Source: Lewinellaceae bacterium (lineage in GTDB: Bacteria > Bacteroidota > Bacteroidia > Chitinophagales > Saprospiraceae). Taken from it: DNA of 64,000 bases. Location: positions 421,924 through 485,923 of the forward strand of contig JACJYP010000004.1 of assembly GCA_020636045.1 (NCBI GenBank), read 5' to 3'. Numbering within the stretch: position 1 is the first letter of the stretch; each line of letters opens with the position of its first letter. Shown piece after piece: positions 45,697-54,664 of the stretch. The translations under genes and the position numbers were made by a program. The notes beneath the pieces are model-generated. The model saw nothing but the letters and a program-made list of their open reading frames with translations, made no database searches and was not told the DNA's origin.

Positions 45697-45731
45697 CAGC
45701 GGCCGGGCGATTTGAAATCGCCCGGCCGCTG
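45697..45731. terminator. Bidirectional palindromic terminator
   Basis: A 17-bp perfect stem with a one-base centre (45697-45713 with 45715-45731) between the convergent phosphodiesterase and 45765 genes. No strong T tract on either side. Confidence 0.6.
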
Positions 45732-45764
45732 TGATATTCAAATGGTCAGGTTATAAAACCCGGT

Positions 45765-46496
45765 TCACTTCAGTTTTACCTGCGTCGCAATGGAGGCTTT
45801 ATTTTTGAGTTGCTCCTCGTCGAAGGGCTTTATCAGGATGGTCATGGTGTGATCGTCGTCGCTGAGCTCGGTCAGGCCGTTGCTCGATTTTTTGATCTTG
45901 CGGTCGGGGAAATGGTAAACCTGCTTGTAACTCATTTCCGAAAACATCATTTTCATCATATCCATCGCCTCATCGCCCCCTTCTTCATCCTCGTTTTCAG
46001 AAAGCGCTTTTTTGATCTCCGCTCCCATGTCGCCGGTGTTCAGGCGCTCGAACTTTTTCCCGGAAAAATGGAAGACCTCGTCCACCTTGCTGCCGTATTT
46101 GTCTTTGTTGACCACCTTGAGCGCGCGGTTGAGCGCAGCGACGTTGGCAAATTCGAAGGTGTAACCGAACTTGTAGGCGGCTGTGTCGTTCACCTCCATT
46201 ACGTTCGTGATGCCTTCGAGGTTTTTGAGTGTGGCAGCCACGCCGCTCAGCTCCTGCCCCATTTGCGCCATCGAGTTATCCTGCCCGTCATCCTCCATTT
46301 CCACATCGGTGCTGTCGGGCGACATGTTTTTCAGCATGTCGATCATACCTTTTACTTCGCTCATGTCCAGAATCATCGAGTACGACCCTTTGCCGCTGTT
46401 GTAAAATGTCACTTCTTCCAGGATGTGCAGGCAGCCCGTCAGCGTCAGGCTACCCATAACGAGCCCGGCAAGAAGCAGGTTTTTAAAATTTTTCAT
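45765..46496 (-). CDS. Hypothetical lipoprotein
   Basis: 243 residues from ATG at 46496, the start of a clean lipoprotein signal (MKNFKNLLLAGLVMGSLTLTGC). The mature part alternates helical and strand segments with an acidic Glu/Asp-rich linker (ENEDEEGGDEAMDMMKMM). It starts HILEEVTFYNSGKGSYSMIL, reminiscent of other Bacteroidota lipoproteins of unknown role. The frame continues upstream to 46604 without a signal, so that longer start is rejected. An exact -7 box (TATCTTTG, minus strand) lies at 46602-46609. Confidence 0.75.
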   Translation of the reverse strand: MKNFKNLLLAGLVMGSLTLTGCLHILEEVTFYNSGKGSYSMILDMSEVKGMIDMLKNMSPDSTDVEMEDDGQDNSMAQMGQELSGVAATLKNLEGITNVMEVNDTAAYKFGYTFEFANVAALNRALKVVNKDKYGSKVDEVFHFSGKKFERLNTGDMGAEIKKALSENEDEEGGDEAMDMMKMMFSEMSYKQVYHFPDRKIKKSSNGLTELSDDDHTMTILIKPFDEEQLKNKASIATQVKLK

Positions 46497-46601
46497 TGAA
46501 ATGCTTTTGTTTGAAAAGGAATGTATGCGGCGACTTTGGGTGCCACCGGGATTTTCATCTTGTTTTCGGTTTATAAAAGGCATTACATGCCCCGTTCGGC
46601 A

Positions 46602-46609
46602 CAAAGATA
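46602..46609 (-). promoter_or_regulatory. -7 box of the 46496 lipoprotein gene
   Basis: TATCTTTG on the minus strand matches TAnnTTTG exactly. It implies a 5' leader of about 100 nt. No convincing -33 element. Confidence 0.3.
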
Positions 46610-46631
46610 CGGGTGTTCGCGGGATGCGTGC

Positions 46632-49520
46632 TCAGTCGATCGAAAAGTCCTTTTGTACGGTGTACCCGTCTTTTTCCAGCGTAAAAGTATAAAGACCCTT
46701 TTGCAGATAATATTTTCCGGTGTCCGCTTTTTCCGGTTCCGGCGCCTTTTTGGGGTCTTTCTGCGCCGCCTGAAGCGCTTCTGTATACTTTTTGACGGCC
46801 GGTTCCCGCACATCCATCGTATAGTCCAGTTTGTTCAGCCCCTTGCGGCAGTTGATCGTGCCGCTCTGCAACACCAGCTCCGTTTTTTTCCATTTGACCG
46901 ACCAGCGCACCGTTCCGTCCGCGCTGGTGTAGTACCAAACCGGCATTTCCGGATCTTTGGCTTCCTGGTACGGCGCTTTTTTGCCCCAGTTCCGGTTGTA
47001 TTTTCTTTTCTCCAGATCGAAAAGTGCGAGGCTGGAGGCCATTAGGCCCGCGTCCAGTTGTTGTATCTGCGAAATACCGGCCTTGTAGATCGACCTGCCG
47101 TGCGTTCCGATCACAAGGTCGCCGGCGTCGGATTGTATCGCCAGGTCGTGCACTGCCACGTCGGGAATCTCGCTCCCAAAAGTCTGGAAATACTGCCCGC
47201 GGTCGAGTGAAACGTACACCTGATGGTCGGTGCCGACGTACAACACATCCGGATTGACCGGGTCTTCCCGGATCACATTTACCGGTTCGGAGGGAAGATC
47301 AAGCCCGATGGGCGTCCATTGTTGTCCGTAGTCTTCAGAAACGTACAGGTAAGCGTTGAAATCGTCCTGCCGATAGCCGTTGAGACTCAGATATACGCGG
47401 CTGCGCTCATGCGCGGAAGCCTGCACGCGCGACACCCAAAGTCCCCGGGGCAGGGAGTCGGAGATCCGGGCCCAGGTTTCGCCGCCGTCGCGCGTTACGT
47501 GCAGCAGGCCGTCGTCAGAGCCGGCGTACAGCAGCCCAAACTTAAGCGGGCTTTCGTGGATGGAGCTCAGCGTGCCGTAGGGAACGTTGCCTTTCTTCCC
47601 GCCGCCCGTCAGGTCGCCGGAAATGGCCTCCCAGTGTTCGCCCCGGTCGAAGGAACGGTACAGTTTATTCGCACCGAGGTAGAGCACGTCCGGTATCTGC
47701 GTGCTGAGGTGTATGGGCGTTTGCCAGTTGAAGCGCAGGGGCCGTTCGCCGAGATCGTGTTTGGGAGGGATGGGTTTCCGGTCGCCGCTGCTGCGGTCGA
47801 CGCGGAAATAATTACCGAACTGAAAGCCGGTATAGACCGTGTTGTTGTCGCGCGGATCGACCTGCACCTGCATGCCGTCGCCACTGAGCAGTTTTTCGTA
47901 TGGATAGCGGCCGCTCTGGTGCCAGTGGTCGGAGGCCCTGTATTCGGAAGGGCCGACCCAGACGCCGTTGTCCTGCGTGCCGCCATACACATTGTAGGGC
48001 TTTGCTTTGTCGACAGCCACCGCGTAAAACTGGCCGACCGGCGGGTTGTTACATTTTACCCAGGAGTCGCCATTGTCCCAGCTGATGTTCACGCCGCCGT
48101 CGTTGCCGTTGATCAGGTGTCCGCGGCGCTTTGTGTTGAGCCACAGGGCGTGGTGGTCCACGTGCACATTCTGTCCGTTGATGTTTTTCCAGTTTTGGCC
48201 GCCGTCCTCGCTGCGGATGATCAGAAAGCCGATCAGATACACCTGATCCGGGTCGTCGGGCATGCAGCGTACGTTGCTGAAGTAATATCCGTAAGTATAA
48301 AACATCTGCTCGAGCGGCTCGTCGTGCGTGCGTTTCCAGTGTTGGCCGCCATCGTCGCTGCGGTATAGTTCCGCGCCGATGTAGTCCGTCTCGAACAGGT
48401 TGTTGTTGGCATCTTCGAGGTATTCTACCAGGGCCTGCGGCTTCAGTTCGCCTTTGTCGATCAGCGACCGGACCTTTGCGGCATCGTATTTTTCGGGGAA
48501 ATTGTACTTTTTCAGGTAGGCGGCGATTTTTTCGTCGGATAACTTCATAAAGGCCTCCCGGTCCATTTCGCGTAACTGGTCTTTGCTCAGCGACTCGGTA
48601 TCCAGCACCAGTTTTTTCTCTTTCTGATTCTGGTTGTCGACGCAGGCATATAACACCGTCGCATTCCCTTTCCTCCCGGCGGCCAGGCCGATCCGTCCGG
48701 TATTTTTTCCCGAAGGGAATCCGCTTTCCGGAGTGTTCAGCCTTGTCCATTTTACGCCGCCGTCGGTACTTTTCCAGATACCCGAGCCTTCACCGGCGCC
48801 TTTGAAATCCCAGGCATGGCGCGTGCGCTCCCAGGTAGCGGCGTATAGCGTATTCGGATCGGCGGGATCGAGCACGAGGTCGACGGCGCCCGTGCTGTCG
48901 TTGACGAACAGGGTCCGGTTCCAGGTTTTTCCGCCGTCGCTGGTCTTGTACACCCCGCGCTCGGGGTTGTCGGTGTACAAATGGCCGAGCACCGCCACCC
49001 AGAGCGTATTGGTATCCGTGGGATGCAGCACCACCCTTCCGATGTGGTGGCTTTCCGGCAGACCGCGCCATTCCCAGTGCTTGCCGCCGTCGCTGCTTCG
49101 GTACATGCCCGTGCCGGCATACGAGGAACGGCTGCTATTGGCCTCGCCCGTGCCGACCCAAAGAATGTGGTGATCCCAGTCTGCGGCGATGTCGCCGATC
49201 GTCATGCTCGCTTCGTGATCGAACAGCGGCTCGAAACGGGTGCCGTTGCTTTCCGTGTACCACAGACCGCCCGAGGCGTAGGCCACGTAAAAGCGGGTGG
49301 GATCGGCAGGGTCGACCTCCAGGTCGGTGACGCGGCAGGAAAAGATCGAGGGGCCGATGTTTTCAGGCGCTACGCTGGTCAGAAGAGAACTTTCCTGTAG
49401 CGCCTTTCTTTGTTCGAAGCCCCGCAGATCGACCCGGTCGGGCACGGCGCCCGGTTGTGCGCAAACGATCAGGGTTTTCAGGAGCGCTGCGAACAGCAAC
49501 ACGGATCGGAATACAGACAT
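46632..49520 (-). CDS. VPS10/BNR-repeat beta-propeller protein (glycosyl hydrolase-like)
   Basis: 962 residues from ATG at 49520 (MSVFRSVLLFAALLKTLIVCAQ, signal peptide); the frame extends to 49598 without a signal. It is built of sortilin/BNR repeats with the Asp-box SxDGGxxW: YRSSDGGKHWEW, YKTSDGGKTWNR, WKSTDGGVKWTR, YRSDDGGQHWKR, IRSEDGGQNWKN and later copies, forming one or two propellers over about 60-810. The C-terminal 150 residues (ADGTVRWSVKWKKTELVLQ...YTFTLEKDGYTVQKDFSID) resemble a beta-sandwich but not the usual T9SS tail. Such proteins are commonly annotated as glycosyl hydrolases, but no catalytic residues can be assigned. Exported. Divergent from the hydroxyproline genes. Confidence 0.88.
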   Translation of the reverse strand: MSVFRSVLLFAALLKTLIVCAQPGAVPDRVDLRGFEQRKALQESSLLTSVAPENIGPSIFSCRVTDLEVDPADPTRFYVAYASGGLWYTESNGTRFEPLFDHEASMTIGDIAADWDHHILWVGTGEANSSRSSYAGTGMYRSSDGGKHWEWRGLPESHHIGRVVLHPTDTNTLWVAVLGHLYTDNPERGVYKTSDGGKTWNRTLFVNDSTGAVDLVLDPADPNTLYAATWERTRHAWDFKGAGEGSGIWKSTDGGVKWTRLNTPESGFPSGKNTGRIGLAAGRKGNATVLYACVDNQNQKEKKLVLDTESLSKDQLREMDREAFMKLSDEKIAAYLKKYNFPEKYDAAKVRSLIDKGELKPQALVEYLEDANNNLFETDYIGAELYRSDDGGQHWKRTHDEPLEQMFYTYGYYFSNVRCMPDDPDQVYLIGFLIIRSEDGGQNWKNINGQNVHVDHHALWLNTKRRGHLINGNDGGVNISWDNGDSWVKCNNPPVGQFYAVAVDKAKPYNVYGGTQDNGVWVGPSEYRASDHWHQSGRYPYEKLLSGDGMQVQVDPRDNNTVYTGFQFGNYFRVDRSSGDRKPIPPKHDLGERPLRFNWQTPIHLSTQIPDVLYLGANKLYRSFDRGEHWEAISGDLTGGGKKGNVPYGTLSSIHESPLKFGLLYAGSDDGLLHVTRDGGETWARISDSLPRGLWVSRVQASAHERSRVYLSLNGYRQDDFNAYLYVSEDYGQQWTPIGLDLPSEPVNVIREDPVNPDVLYVGTDHQVYVSLDRGQYFQTFGSEIPDVAVHDLAIQSDAGDLVIGTHGRSIYKAGISQIQQLDAGLMASSLALFDLEKRKYNRNWGKKAPYQEAKDPEMPVWYYTSADGTVRWSVKWKKTELVLQSGTINCRKGLNKLDYTMDVREPAVKKYTEALQAAQKDPKKAPEPEKADTGKYYLQKGLYTFTLEKDGYTVQKDFSID

Positions 49521-49689
49521 AGGCAAATTTTTGGAGCAAGGTACGTTGCTTTGTTTTGTGCGGACGCGCCATTTCACCGCAATATTGACAAGGATCAAAG
49601 GAAAAATTGACCGGCGTCACTGCGCGCCGCGTTTCAGACGCTTTACTTTGTATCATTAAATACAACCGGTTTGCAAAACCCCGGAAAAG

Positions 49690-49737
49690 ATGAAAGTAGA
49701 AGAAGAGAAAACCGCAAAAAAGATTGCGGTGCAATAA
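49690..49737 (+). CDS. Possible 15-aa leader peptide
   Basis: ATG to TAA encodes MKVEEEKTAKKIAVQ, with an internal 7-bp hairpin (ACCGCAA/TTGCGGT). It is followed within 25 nt by a terminator hairpin. It could be a leader peptide or a short independent transcript. No homology can be claimed for so short a frame. Confidence 0.25.
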   Translation: MKVEEEKTAKKIAVQ

Positions 49738-49760
49738 GTGTGTTCCTCCTCAATATGGAA

Positions 49761-49798
49761 GAGCCGTCGTTCTTGCAAAAGGCGACGGCTCGTGTTTT
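49761..49798 (+). terminator. Terminator upstream of the DapA-family gene
   Basis: GAGCCGTCG (49761-49769) pairs with CGACGGCTC (49783-49791) and is followed by GTGTTTTT. It lies 110 nt before the 49909 gene, so it either ends a small transcript or acts as an attenuator. Confidence 0.7.
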
Positions 49799-49822
49799 TG
49801 CGCGTGGTCAGCCGCGCGAAAA

Positions 49823-49856
49823 CGCGCCTCCGGCTTCGAAAAATGGCGGAGGCGCG
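49823..49856 (+). promoter_or_regulatory. GC-rich leader hairpin before the DapA-family gene
   Basis: CGCGCCTCCG (49823-49832) pairs with CGGAGGCGCG (49847-49856), 10 bp, loop 14 nt. It sits 52 nt before the ATG at 49909. Together with the hairpins at 49710-49729 and 49761-49791 it makes the leader strongly structured. Confidence 0.4.
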
Positions 49857-49908
49857 ATACATTTACAGCACAAACAAAAACCTTTGCCTAACCAACATCA
49901 CCACTGAT

Positions 49909-50820
49909 ATGCAAGTCAACTGGACGGGCGTCTATCCCGCCGTTACCACCAAATTTACCCCGGATGACGCACTCGACCTGGATACCTTCGGGCTCAACCT
50001 CGACGCACAGATCGCCGCAGGCGTGCACGGCATCATCCTCGGCGGCACGCTGGGCGAGGCGAGCACCCTCACCGAAGCAGAAAAGGACCGGCTCCTGGAA
50101 TACGCGCTGAAAAAATCGGACGGCCGCATCCCCGTCGTGCTCAATATCGCCGAGGGATCGACCAGCAGTGCGATCGCTGCGGCCAAACGCGCCGTACAAA
50201 ACGGCGCCGACGGCCTGATGGTGCTGCCACCCATGCGTTATGCCTCCGACCACCGCGAAACGGTGGCCTATTTTCTCGCCATCGCCGATGCAACGCCTTT
50301 GCCCGTCATGGTATACAACAACCCGGTGGACTACAAGACCGAGGTGACGCTGCCCATGTTCGAGGAACTGGTCCGGCATCCGCATATCCAGGCGGTCAAG
50401 GAATCCACCCGCGACGTATCCAACGTCACGCGGCTTAGAAATGCCTTCGGCGACGACCTGAAGATACTCTGCGGCGTGGATACCCTCGCCATGGAATCAT
50501 TGACGATGGGCGCCGACGGCTGGGTGGCCGGACTGGTCTGCGCCTTTCCCGTGGAAACGGTGGCCGTGTACAACCTCGTGAAGGCCGACTGGCCCGAAGA
50601 GGCCCTGGCGATCTACCGCTGGTTCCTGCCCCTGCTCGAACTCGACCTGCACCCCAAACTCGTACAATACATCAAACTGGCCGAACAACTGGCCGGCATC
50701 GGCACCGAGTACGTGCGCGCACCGCGCCTGCGCCTCGCCGGCGATGAGCGCGAACGCATCATCGGCATCATTGAAAAAGGCCTGCACTCCCGCCCGGAAC
50801 TGCCTACGCTTGTGATTTAA
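49909..50820 (+). CDS. DapA/NanA-family aldolase, probable pyrroline-hydroxycarboxylate deaminase
   Basis: 303 residues from ATG at 49909 (MQVNWTGVYPAVTTKFT); the frame upstream includes the hairpins and is rejected. TIM-barrel family signs: GIILGGTLGEASTLTEAEK (GTxGE loop), VMVYNNPVDYK (catalytic Tyr region), IQAVKESTRDVSN (Schiff-base Lys). DapA proper is possible, but the next gene is a 4-hydroxyproline epimerase, and a DapA-family deaminase acting on 1-pyrroline-4-hydroxy-2-carboxylate belongs to the same pathway, so that is the preferred reading. Cytoplasmic. Confidence 0.82.
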   Translation: MQVNWTGVYPAVTTKFTPDDALDLDTFGLNLDAQIAAGVHGIILGGTLGEASTLTEAEKDRLLEYALKKSDGRIPVVLNIAEGSTSSAIAAAKRAVQNGADGLMVLPPMRYASDHRETVAYFLAIADATPLPVMVYNNPVDYKTEVTLPMFEELVRHPHIQAVKESTRDVSNVTRLRNAFGDDLKILCGVDTLAMESLTMGADGWVAGLVCAFPVETVAVYNLVKADWPEEALAIYRWFLPLLELDLHPKLVQYIKLAEQLAGIGTEYVRAPRLRLAGDERERIIGIIEKGLHSRPELPTLVI

Positions 50821-50841
50821 ATCCCCTCTGAAATTGATGAA

Positions 50842-50944
50842 ACTGGAAATTGGAAACTGGGGAGGCGGGTATTCGGCATTGAGTGCCTTTATTCACAAAC
50901 AATTTATTTTCAATTTTTTAATTTCTAATTTCACAATTTCCAGT
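50842..50944. repeat. AATTTC-type inverted repeat
   Basis: ACTGGAAATTG (50842-50852) pairs with 50934-50944; around it run degenerate GGAAATTGGAAACTGG and TTTAATTTCTAATTTC units. The same family occurs at 60042-60082 and as a short arm near 27545-27566. It lies inside the presumed hydroxyproline operon. Confidence 0.55.
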
Positions 50945-50963
50945 CGGTCTAAAACATGCGACT

Positions 50964-51965
50964 TTGGCAGTAAAATCATTCTTCTGCATCGATGCACATA
51001 CCTGCGGCAATCCTGTGCGCGTGGTAGCGGGCGGCGGCCCGGCACTGGAAGGCGGCAACATGAGTGAAAAGCGCCAGCATTTCATGCGCGATTACGACTG
51101 GATAAGGCGCGGTCTCATGTACGAACCCCGCGGCCACGACATGATGTCGGGCAGCATCCTTTACCCGCCCGCCGACCCTGAAAACGATGTGGGCATTCTT
51201 TTTATCGAAACGAGCGGCTGCCTGCCCATGTGCGGCCACGGCACCATCGGCACGGTGACAGTAGCCATCGAGCAAGGACTGGTCGCACCCAAAACGCCCG
51301 GCATCCTGCGCCTCGAAGTGCCGGCAGGCCTCGTGCTGGCCGAATACGTACAGGAAGGAAAAAAAGTGAAGTCGGTAAAGATCAGGAACGTCAAATCGTA
51401 CCTGCATTCCACAGACATCGAGGTCGATTGCCCGGAACTGGGGCGGCTACACCTCGACGTAGCCTACGGCGGCAATTTTTACGGGATCATCGACCCGCAG
51501 GAAAACTTCCCCGGCATGGAGCATTTCCGCGCGGACCAACTCATCGCCTGGAGCCGCGAGATCAGAGAACAGGTCAATCAAAAACACACCTTCGCGCACC
51601 CGGAAAACCCGACCATCCGCGGCATGAGCCATGTAGAGTGGACGGGCAAACCCCTGCACCCCGATTCCACGGCCAGGAACGCGGTTTTTTACGGCGACAA
51701 GGCCATCGACCGCTCGCCCTGCGGCACCGGCACCTCGGCGCGCATGGCGCAGTGGTACGCCAAAGGGAAACTGAAAGCCGGCGAGGCGTTCATTCACGAA
51801 AGCATCATCGGGTCGCGGTTCACGGGCCGCATCGAAGAAGAAACGACGCTGAACGGCCTGCCCGCAATCGTGCCGAGCATAGAAGGCTGGGCCATCATCC
51901 ACGGCTTCAACCACCTCCTGTTGGACGATGACGACCCCTATGTGCACGGATTTCAGGTTATTTGA
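50964..51965 (+). CDS. 4-hydroxyproline 2-epimerase (proline racemase family)
   Basis: 333 residues, apparent TTG start at 50964 because no ATG precedes MAVKSFFCIDAHTCGNPVR in frame. The two catalytic cysteines are present: Cys90 in PMCGHGTIG and Cys253 in SPCGTGTSA, which distinguishes epimerases from the Cys/Thr dehydratases of the same family. It interconverts trans-4-hydroxy-L-proline and cis-4-hydroxy-D-proline. Downstream of the DapA-family gene; the D-hydroxyproline dehydrogenase and semialdehyde dehydrogenase of the pathway are not in the window. Collagen-derived hydroxyproline is a plausible source. Confidence 0.9.
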   Translation: MAVKSFFCIDAHTCGNPVRVVAGGGPALEGGNMSEKRQHFMRDYDWIRRGLMYEPRGHDMMSGSILYPPADPENDVGILFIETSGCLPMCGHGTIGTVTVAIEQGLVAPKTPGILRLEVPAGLVLAEYVQEGKKVKSVKIRNVKSYLHSTDIEVDCPELGRLHLDVAYGGNFYGIIDPQENFPGMEHFRADQLIAWSREIREQVNQKHTFAHPENPTIRGMSHVEWTGKPLHPDSTARNAVFYGDKAIDRSPCGTGTSARMAQWYAKGKLKAGEAFIHESIIGSRFTGRIEEETTLNGLPAIVPSIEGWAIIHGFNHLLLDDDDPYVHGFQVI

Positions 51966-52078
51966 GTGCAGCAGGCAGTATACAGGAGCACTTGTAGCGG
52001 CATTTTGGATGTAGCAAGTATGCACTTTCAGATGCCTACTTTCAACTGCCACTGCATACTGCTCCTGCCCACTGCCCC
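51965..52078. repeat. GCAGT-type inverted repeat between convergent genes
   Basis: A GCAGCAGGCAGTATACAG-type arm (about 51968-51990) faces a CAACTGCCACTGCATACTG-type arm (about 52043-52078), imperfectly complementary. It lies between the epimerase and the minus-strand subunit-3 gene. Confidence 0.5.
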
Positions 52079-52672
52079 TCAGTATCCTCCCCAGTTGCGC
52101 TCGCCTTTTTTGTAATCGACGGTCGTGTATTTTCCCGGGTATTCGAGAAAACGCAGGGCCTGGGTGGCGCCGATCTCGGAAGTGAAATACCCCCATAGCA
52201 CGAGGTCCTTGATCACCCGGAAATAGTGCGAGGGCTCCTCTTTCTTTTTGCTTTTTTCAACGGCCTTTTGCTCCTGGTCGAGTGCCGTGAGCAGTTCGTT
52301 GCGCTGGAGCGGACTCAGTTTCCGGAAAGATGATTTTCCGTATTTCGTTTTGCCGGCAGCCTCCAGACTTGTCAGCCCGTCGAGGAAGCGCTTCTGGTCG
52401 CCGGGGTCGTAGCAATCGCTGACGATGACGGCCATGAACTGGCCGACTTTGGCGGCTTTGGCGCCCGGCGTGCTTGTGTCGGGGATAATGGTATCGGCCA
52501 CCTCGTTCATCAGTTTCACCTGTGCCTTGCTGAAAATGCCGATGTTTTTAAAGTCTTCGGGCAGATCGTCGAGCGCATCCCAGTCGATCTTTTTCGCCAG
52601 CAGGCTGTCGGCGCCGAGCAGGCTGCCGCCGATGACCAGGGAGGTGCGCTGTAGAAGTTCGCGTCGGTTCAT
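52079..52672 (-). CDS. Gluconate 2-dehydrogenase subunit 3 family protein
   Basis: 197 residues. Tat signal NRRELLQRTSLVIGG, then the family features MNEVADTIIPDTSTPGAKAAKV and YFRVIKDLVLWGYFTSEIGATQALRFLEYPGKY. Subunit 3 accompanies GMC-type dehydrogenases and helps their export and assembly. It is 50 bp downstream of the GMC gene and transcribed with it. The Tat signal on this subunit may carry the signal-less large subunit across, as known for gluconate dehydrogenase complexes. Confidence 0.92.
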   Translation of the reverse strand: MNRRELLQRTSLVIGGSLLGADSLLAKKIDWDALDDLPEDFKNIGIFSKAQVKLMNEVADTIIPDTSTPGAKAAKVGQFMAVIVSDCYDPGDQKRFLDGLTSLEAAGKTKYGKSSFRKLSPLQRNELLTALDQEQKAVEKSKKKEEPSHYFRVIKDLVLWGYFTSEIGATQALRFLEYPGKYTTVDYKKGERNWGGY

Positions 52673-52721
52673 ATATGATGGTGGTTGAACGGTCAGAAAA
52701 TGAAAAAACGGTTATTCGGGT

Positions 52722-54398
52722 TTACAGATCGCCTTTTTTCAGCGCTTCCACTGCGAAGTTAGCCGCGCGCGCCGTGAAGGCCATGTAGGTCAGCGAAGGG
52801 TTCACACAGGAAGCCGAAGTCATGCAGGAGCCGTCGGTGACGAACACGTTGGGCACCTCGTGCATCTGGTTCCAGCGGTTGAGCACCGAGGTTTTCGGGT
52901 CATTGCCCATGCGCATGGTGCCCATTTCGTGGATGGCCATGCCCGGGAACGAGCCGTTGTCGTGGGTGCTCACGTTTTTCACGCCGGCGGCCTCCAGCAT
53001 TTCGGCGCCGTCGTTCATCATGTCCTGGCGCATCTTGTTCTCGTTTTCCTTGAGTTCGCAGTCGATGGCAAGCACATACTGCCCCCACTTGTCCTTTTTC
53101 GTCTTGTCGATGCTCACCTTGTTGTCGTAGTACGGCAGCATTTCGCCGAAGCCGCCGATACCGATGGTCCATTGACCCGGTTCGCAAATAGCCTCCTTGA
53201 ATTGTGCGCCCACGCTGAGTTCCGCGATCTCGCGGCTCCAGCCTTCGCGGCCCGCGCCGCCCTGGTAGCCGAAGCCGCGCAGGTAGTCGCGTTTGTCGCC
53301 GAAGAGGTTGCGGTAGCGCGGGATGTAGATGCCGTTCGCGCGGCGGCCGTAGGTGATCTTGTCCTCGTAGCCTTCCACGGTGCCCGAAGCGCCGCAGCGG
53401 AAGTGGTGGTCCATCAGGTTGTGGCCGAGTTGTCCGCTGCCGTTGCCGATGCCGTCGGGCAGGCCGCCCATTTCGATCGAATTCAGCAGCAGGAAGGTAG
53501 AGCCCAGCGTGGAGCCGCAGACGAAGATCACCTTTGCCTCGTACTCCACGGTTTGCATGGTCTCGGCGTCGATCACCAGCACGCCCCGCGCGCGTTTTTT
53601 GTTTTTGTCGTACAGGATCTGGTTGACGATGGAGAAGGGCCGCAGGGTGAGGTTGCCTGTGGCCGCCGCTGCCGGCAGCGTGGACGACTGCGTGCTGAAA
53701 TAGGCGCCGAACTGGCAGCCGCGGCTGCACAGGTTGCGGAACTGGCAACTGCCGCGGCCGTTGTGCGGCTGGGTCAGGTTGGCCACGCGGCCGATGATCA
53801 TGCGCCGGTGTTCGTATTTCGCCTTGATGCGCGCCGCCACGTCCTTTTCCACGATGTTCATCTCCATCGGCGGCAGAAACTGGCCGTCGGGCAACTGCGG
53901 CAACCCTTCCAGCGAGCCGCTGATGCCGGCGAAGGATTCGACGTAGTCGTACCAGGGCGCCATGTCGGCGTAGCGGACCGGCCAGTCGACGGCGATGCCT
54001 TCTTTCAGATTGGCTTCGTAGTCGAAATCGCTCCAGCGGTAACTCTGCCGGCCCCACATCAGCGACTTTCCGCCAACGTGAAAGCCGCGGTACCAGTCGA
54101 AGCGCTTCACTTCGGTGTAGGGACATTCGAGGTCGTTGACCCACCAGTCCGCATTGAACTCCGTGTACGGGTAGTCCCGCTTCTGCACGGGGTGCGACGC
54201 CTGCATTTCGGTGGTGGTCCGGCCGCGGTGGGGAAATTCCCAGGCCTTTTTGGTGGCGGAGGGATAGTCGACCACGTGTTTCACGTCTTTGCCGCGTTCG
54301 AGCAGCAGGGTTTTGAGGCCTTTTTCGGTAAGTTCCTTTGCCGCCCAGCCGCCCGAGATACCGGAGCCGACGACAATTGCATCGTATTGTTCAGCCAT
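52722..54398 (-). CDS. GMC family oxidoreductase (sugar dehydrogenase large subunit)
   Basis: 558 residues. FAD-binding Rossmann motif AIVVGSGISGGWAAKEL at the N-terminus, GGKSLMWGRQSYRWSDFDYE (GMC signature region), then CQFRNLCSRGCQFGAYFS, and HEMGTMRMGNDPKTSVLN with the C-terminal catalytic His region. No signal peptide. It oxidises a sugar or alcohol, passing electrons to a cytochrome or the quinone pool; the substrate is unknown. Partner subunit 3 lies downstream. A long antisense frame across this gene is a codon-bias shadow. Confidence 0.92.
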   Translation of the reverse strand: MAEQYDAIVVGSGISGGWAAKELTEKGLKTLLLERGKDVKHVVDYPSATKKAWEFPHRGRTTTEMQASHPVQKRDYPYTEFNADWWVNDLECPYTEVKRFDWYRGFHVGGKSLMWGRQSYRWSDFDYEANLKEGIAVDWPVRYADMAPWYDYVESFAGISGSLEGLPQLPDGQFLPPMEMNIVEKDVAARIKAKYEHRRMIIGRVANLTQPHNGRGSCQFRNLCSRGCQFGAYFSTQSSTLPAAAATGNLTLRPFSIVNQILYDKNKKRARGVLVIDAETMQTVEYEAKVIFVCGSTLGSTFLLLNSIEMGGLPDGIGNGSGQLGHNLMDHHFRCGASGTVEGYEDKITYGRRANGIYIPRYRNLFGDKRDYLRGFGYQGGAGREGWSREIAELSVGAQFKEAICEPGQWTIGIGGFGEMLPYYDNKVSIDKTKKDKWGQYVLAIDCELKENENKMRQDMMNDGAEMLEAAGVKNVSTHDNGSFPGMAIHEMGTMRMGNDPKTSVLNRWNQMHEVPNVFVTDGSCMTSASCVNPSLTYMAFTARAANFAVEALKKGDL

Positions 54399-54664
54399 AG
54401 TGCGTTGATCAGATTGTTCGGGCTAAAGGTATTAAATCCTTGTACTTTTTAGAGGAGGCGGTCGTGAGTCGTAAGTTGTGAGTCGGCGTGGGTGGAATGT
54501 CGGCTGTGCGGCAGTATTGTTATTTTACGCGCACAGGGTTGGAAGCATACCTTATTTTGTTTAGGTTTGTCAGCGGAATATGTATCTCCGATGACCGACC
54601 ATGACTCCTGTATCATTATGCACTGCCCTTTCTCCGGAGGCTTGACGGGGGAAGGGTAGCTTTT
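54399..54664. other. Intergenic region with GTGAGTCG repeats and a promoter-like box
   Basis: Between the GMC gene and the AT-rich 54665 gene. Near 54464-54486 GTGAGTCG occurs twice with a GTCGTAAGTT between. TAGGTTTG at 54562-54569, with TTGG 20 bp before it, is a promoter candidate for 54665. No gene seen. Confidence 0.4.

Noticed and set aside
47223..48368. 381-residue frame opposite the VPS10/BNR gene
   Set aside because: The sense strand has the repeated Asp-box pattern in frame; the antisense has no recognisable domain.
49738..49908. N-terminal extension of the DapA-family gene
   Set aside because: The 57 extra residues are basic and unlike the family, and they cover terminator and hairpin sequences.
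52860..54452. 530-residue frame opposite the GMC oxidoreductase
   Set aside because: It is a shadow of the FAD-binding gene; its composition is Val/His/Ala-rich without any domain.
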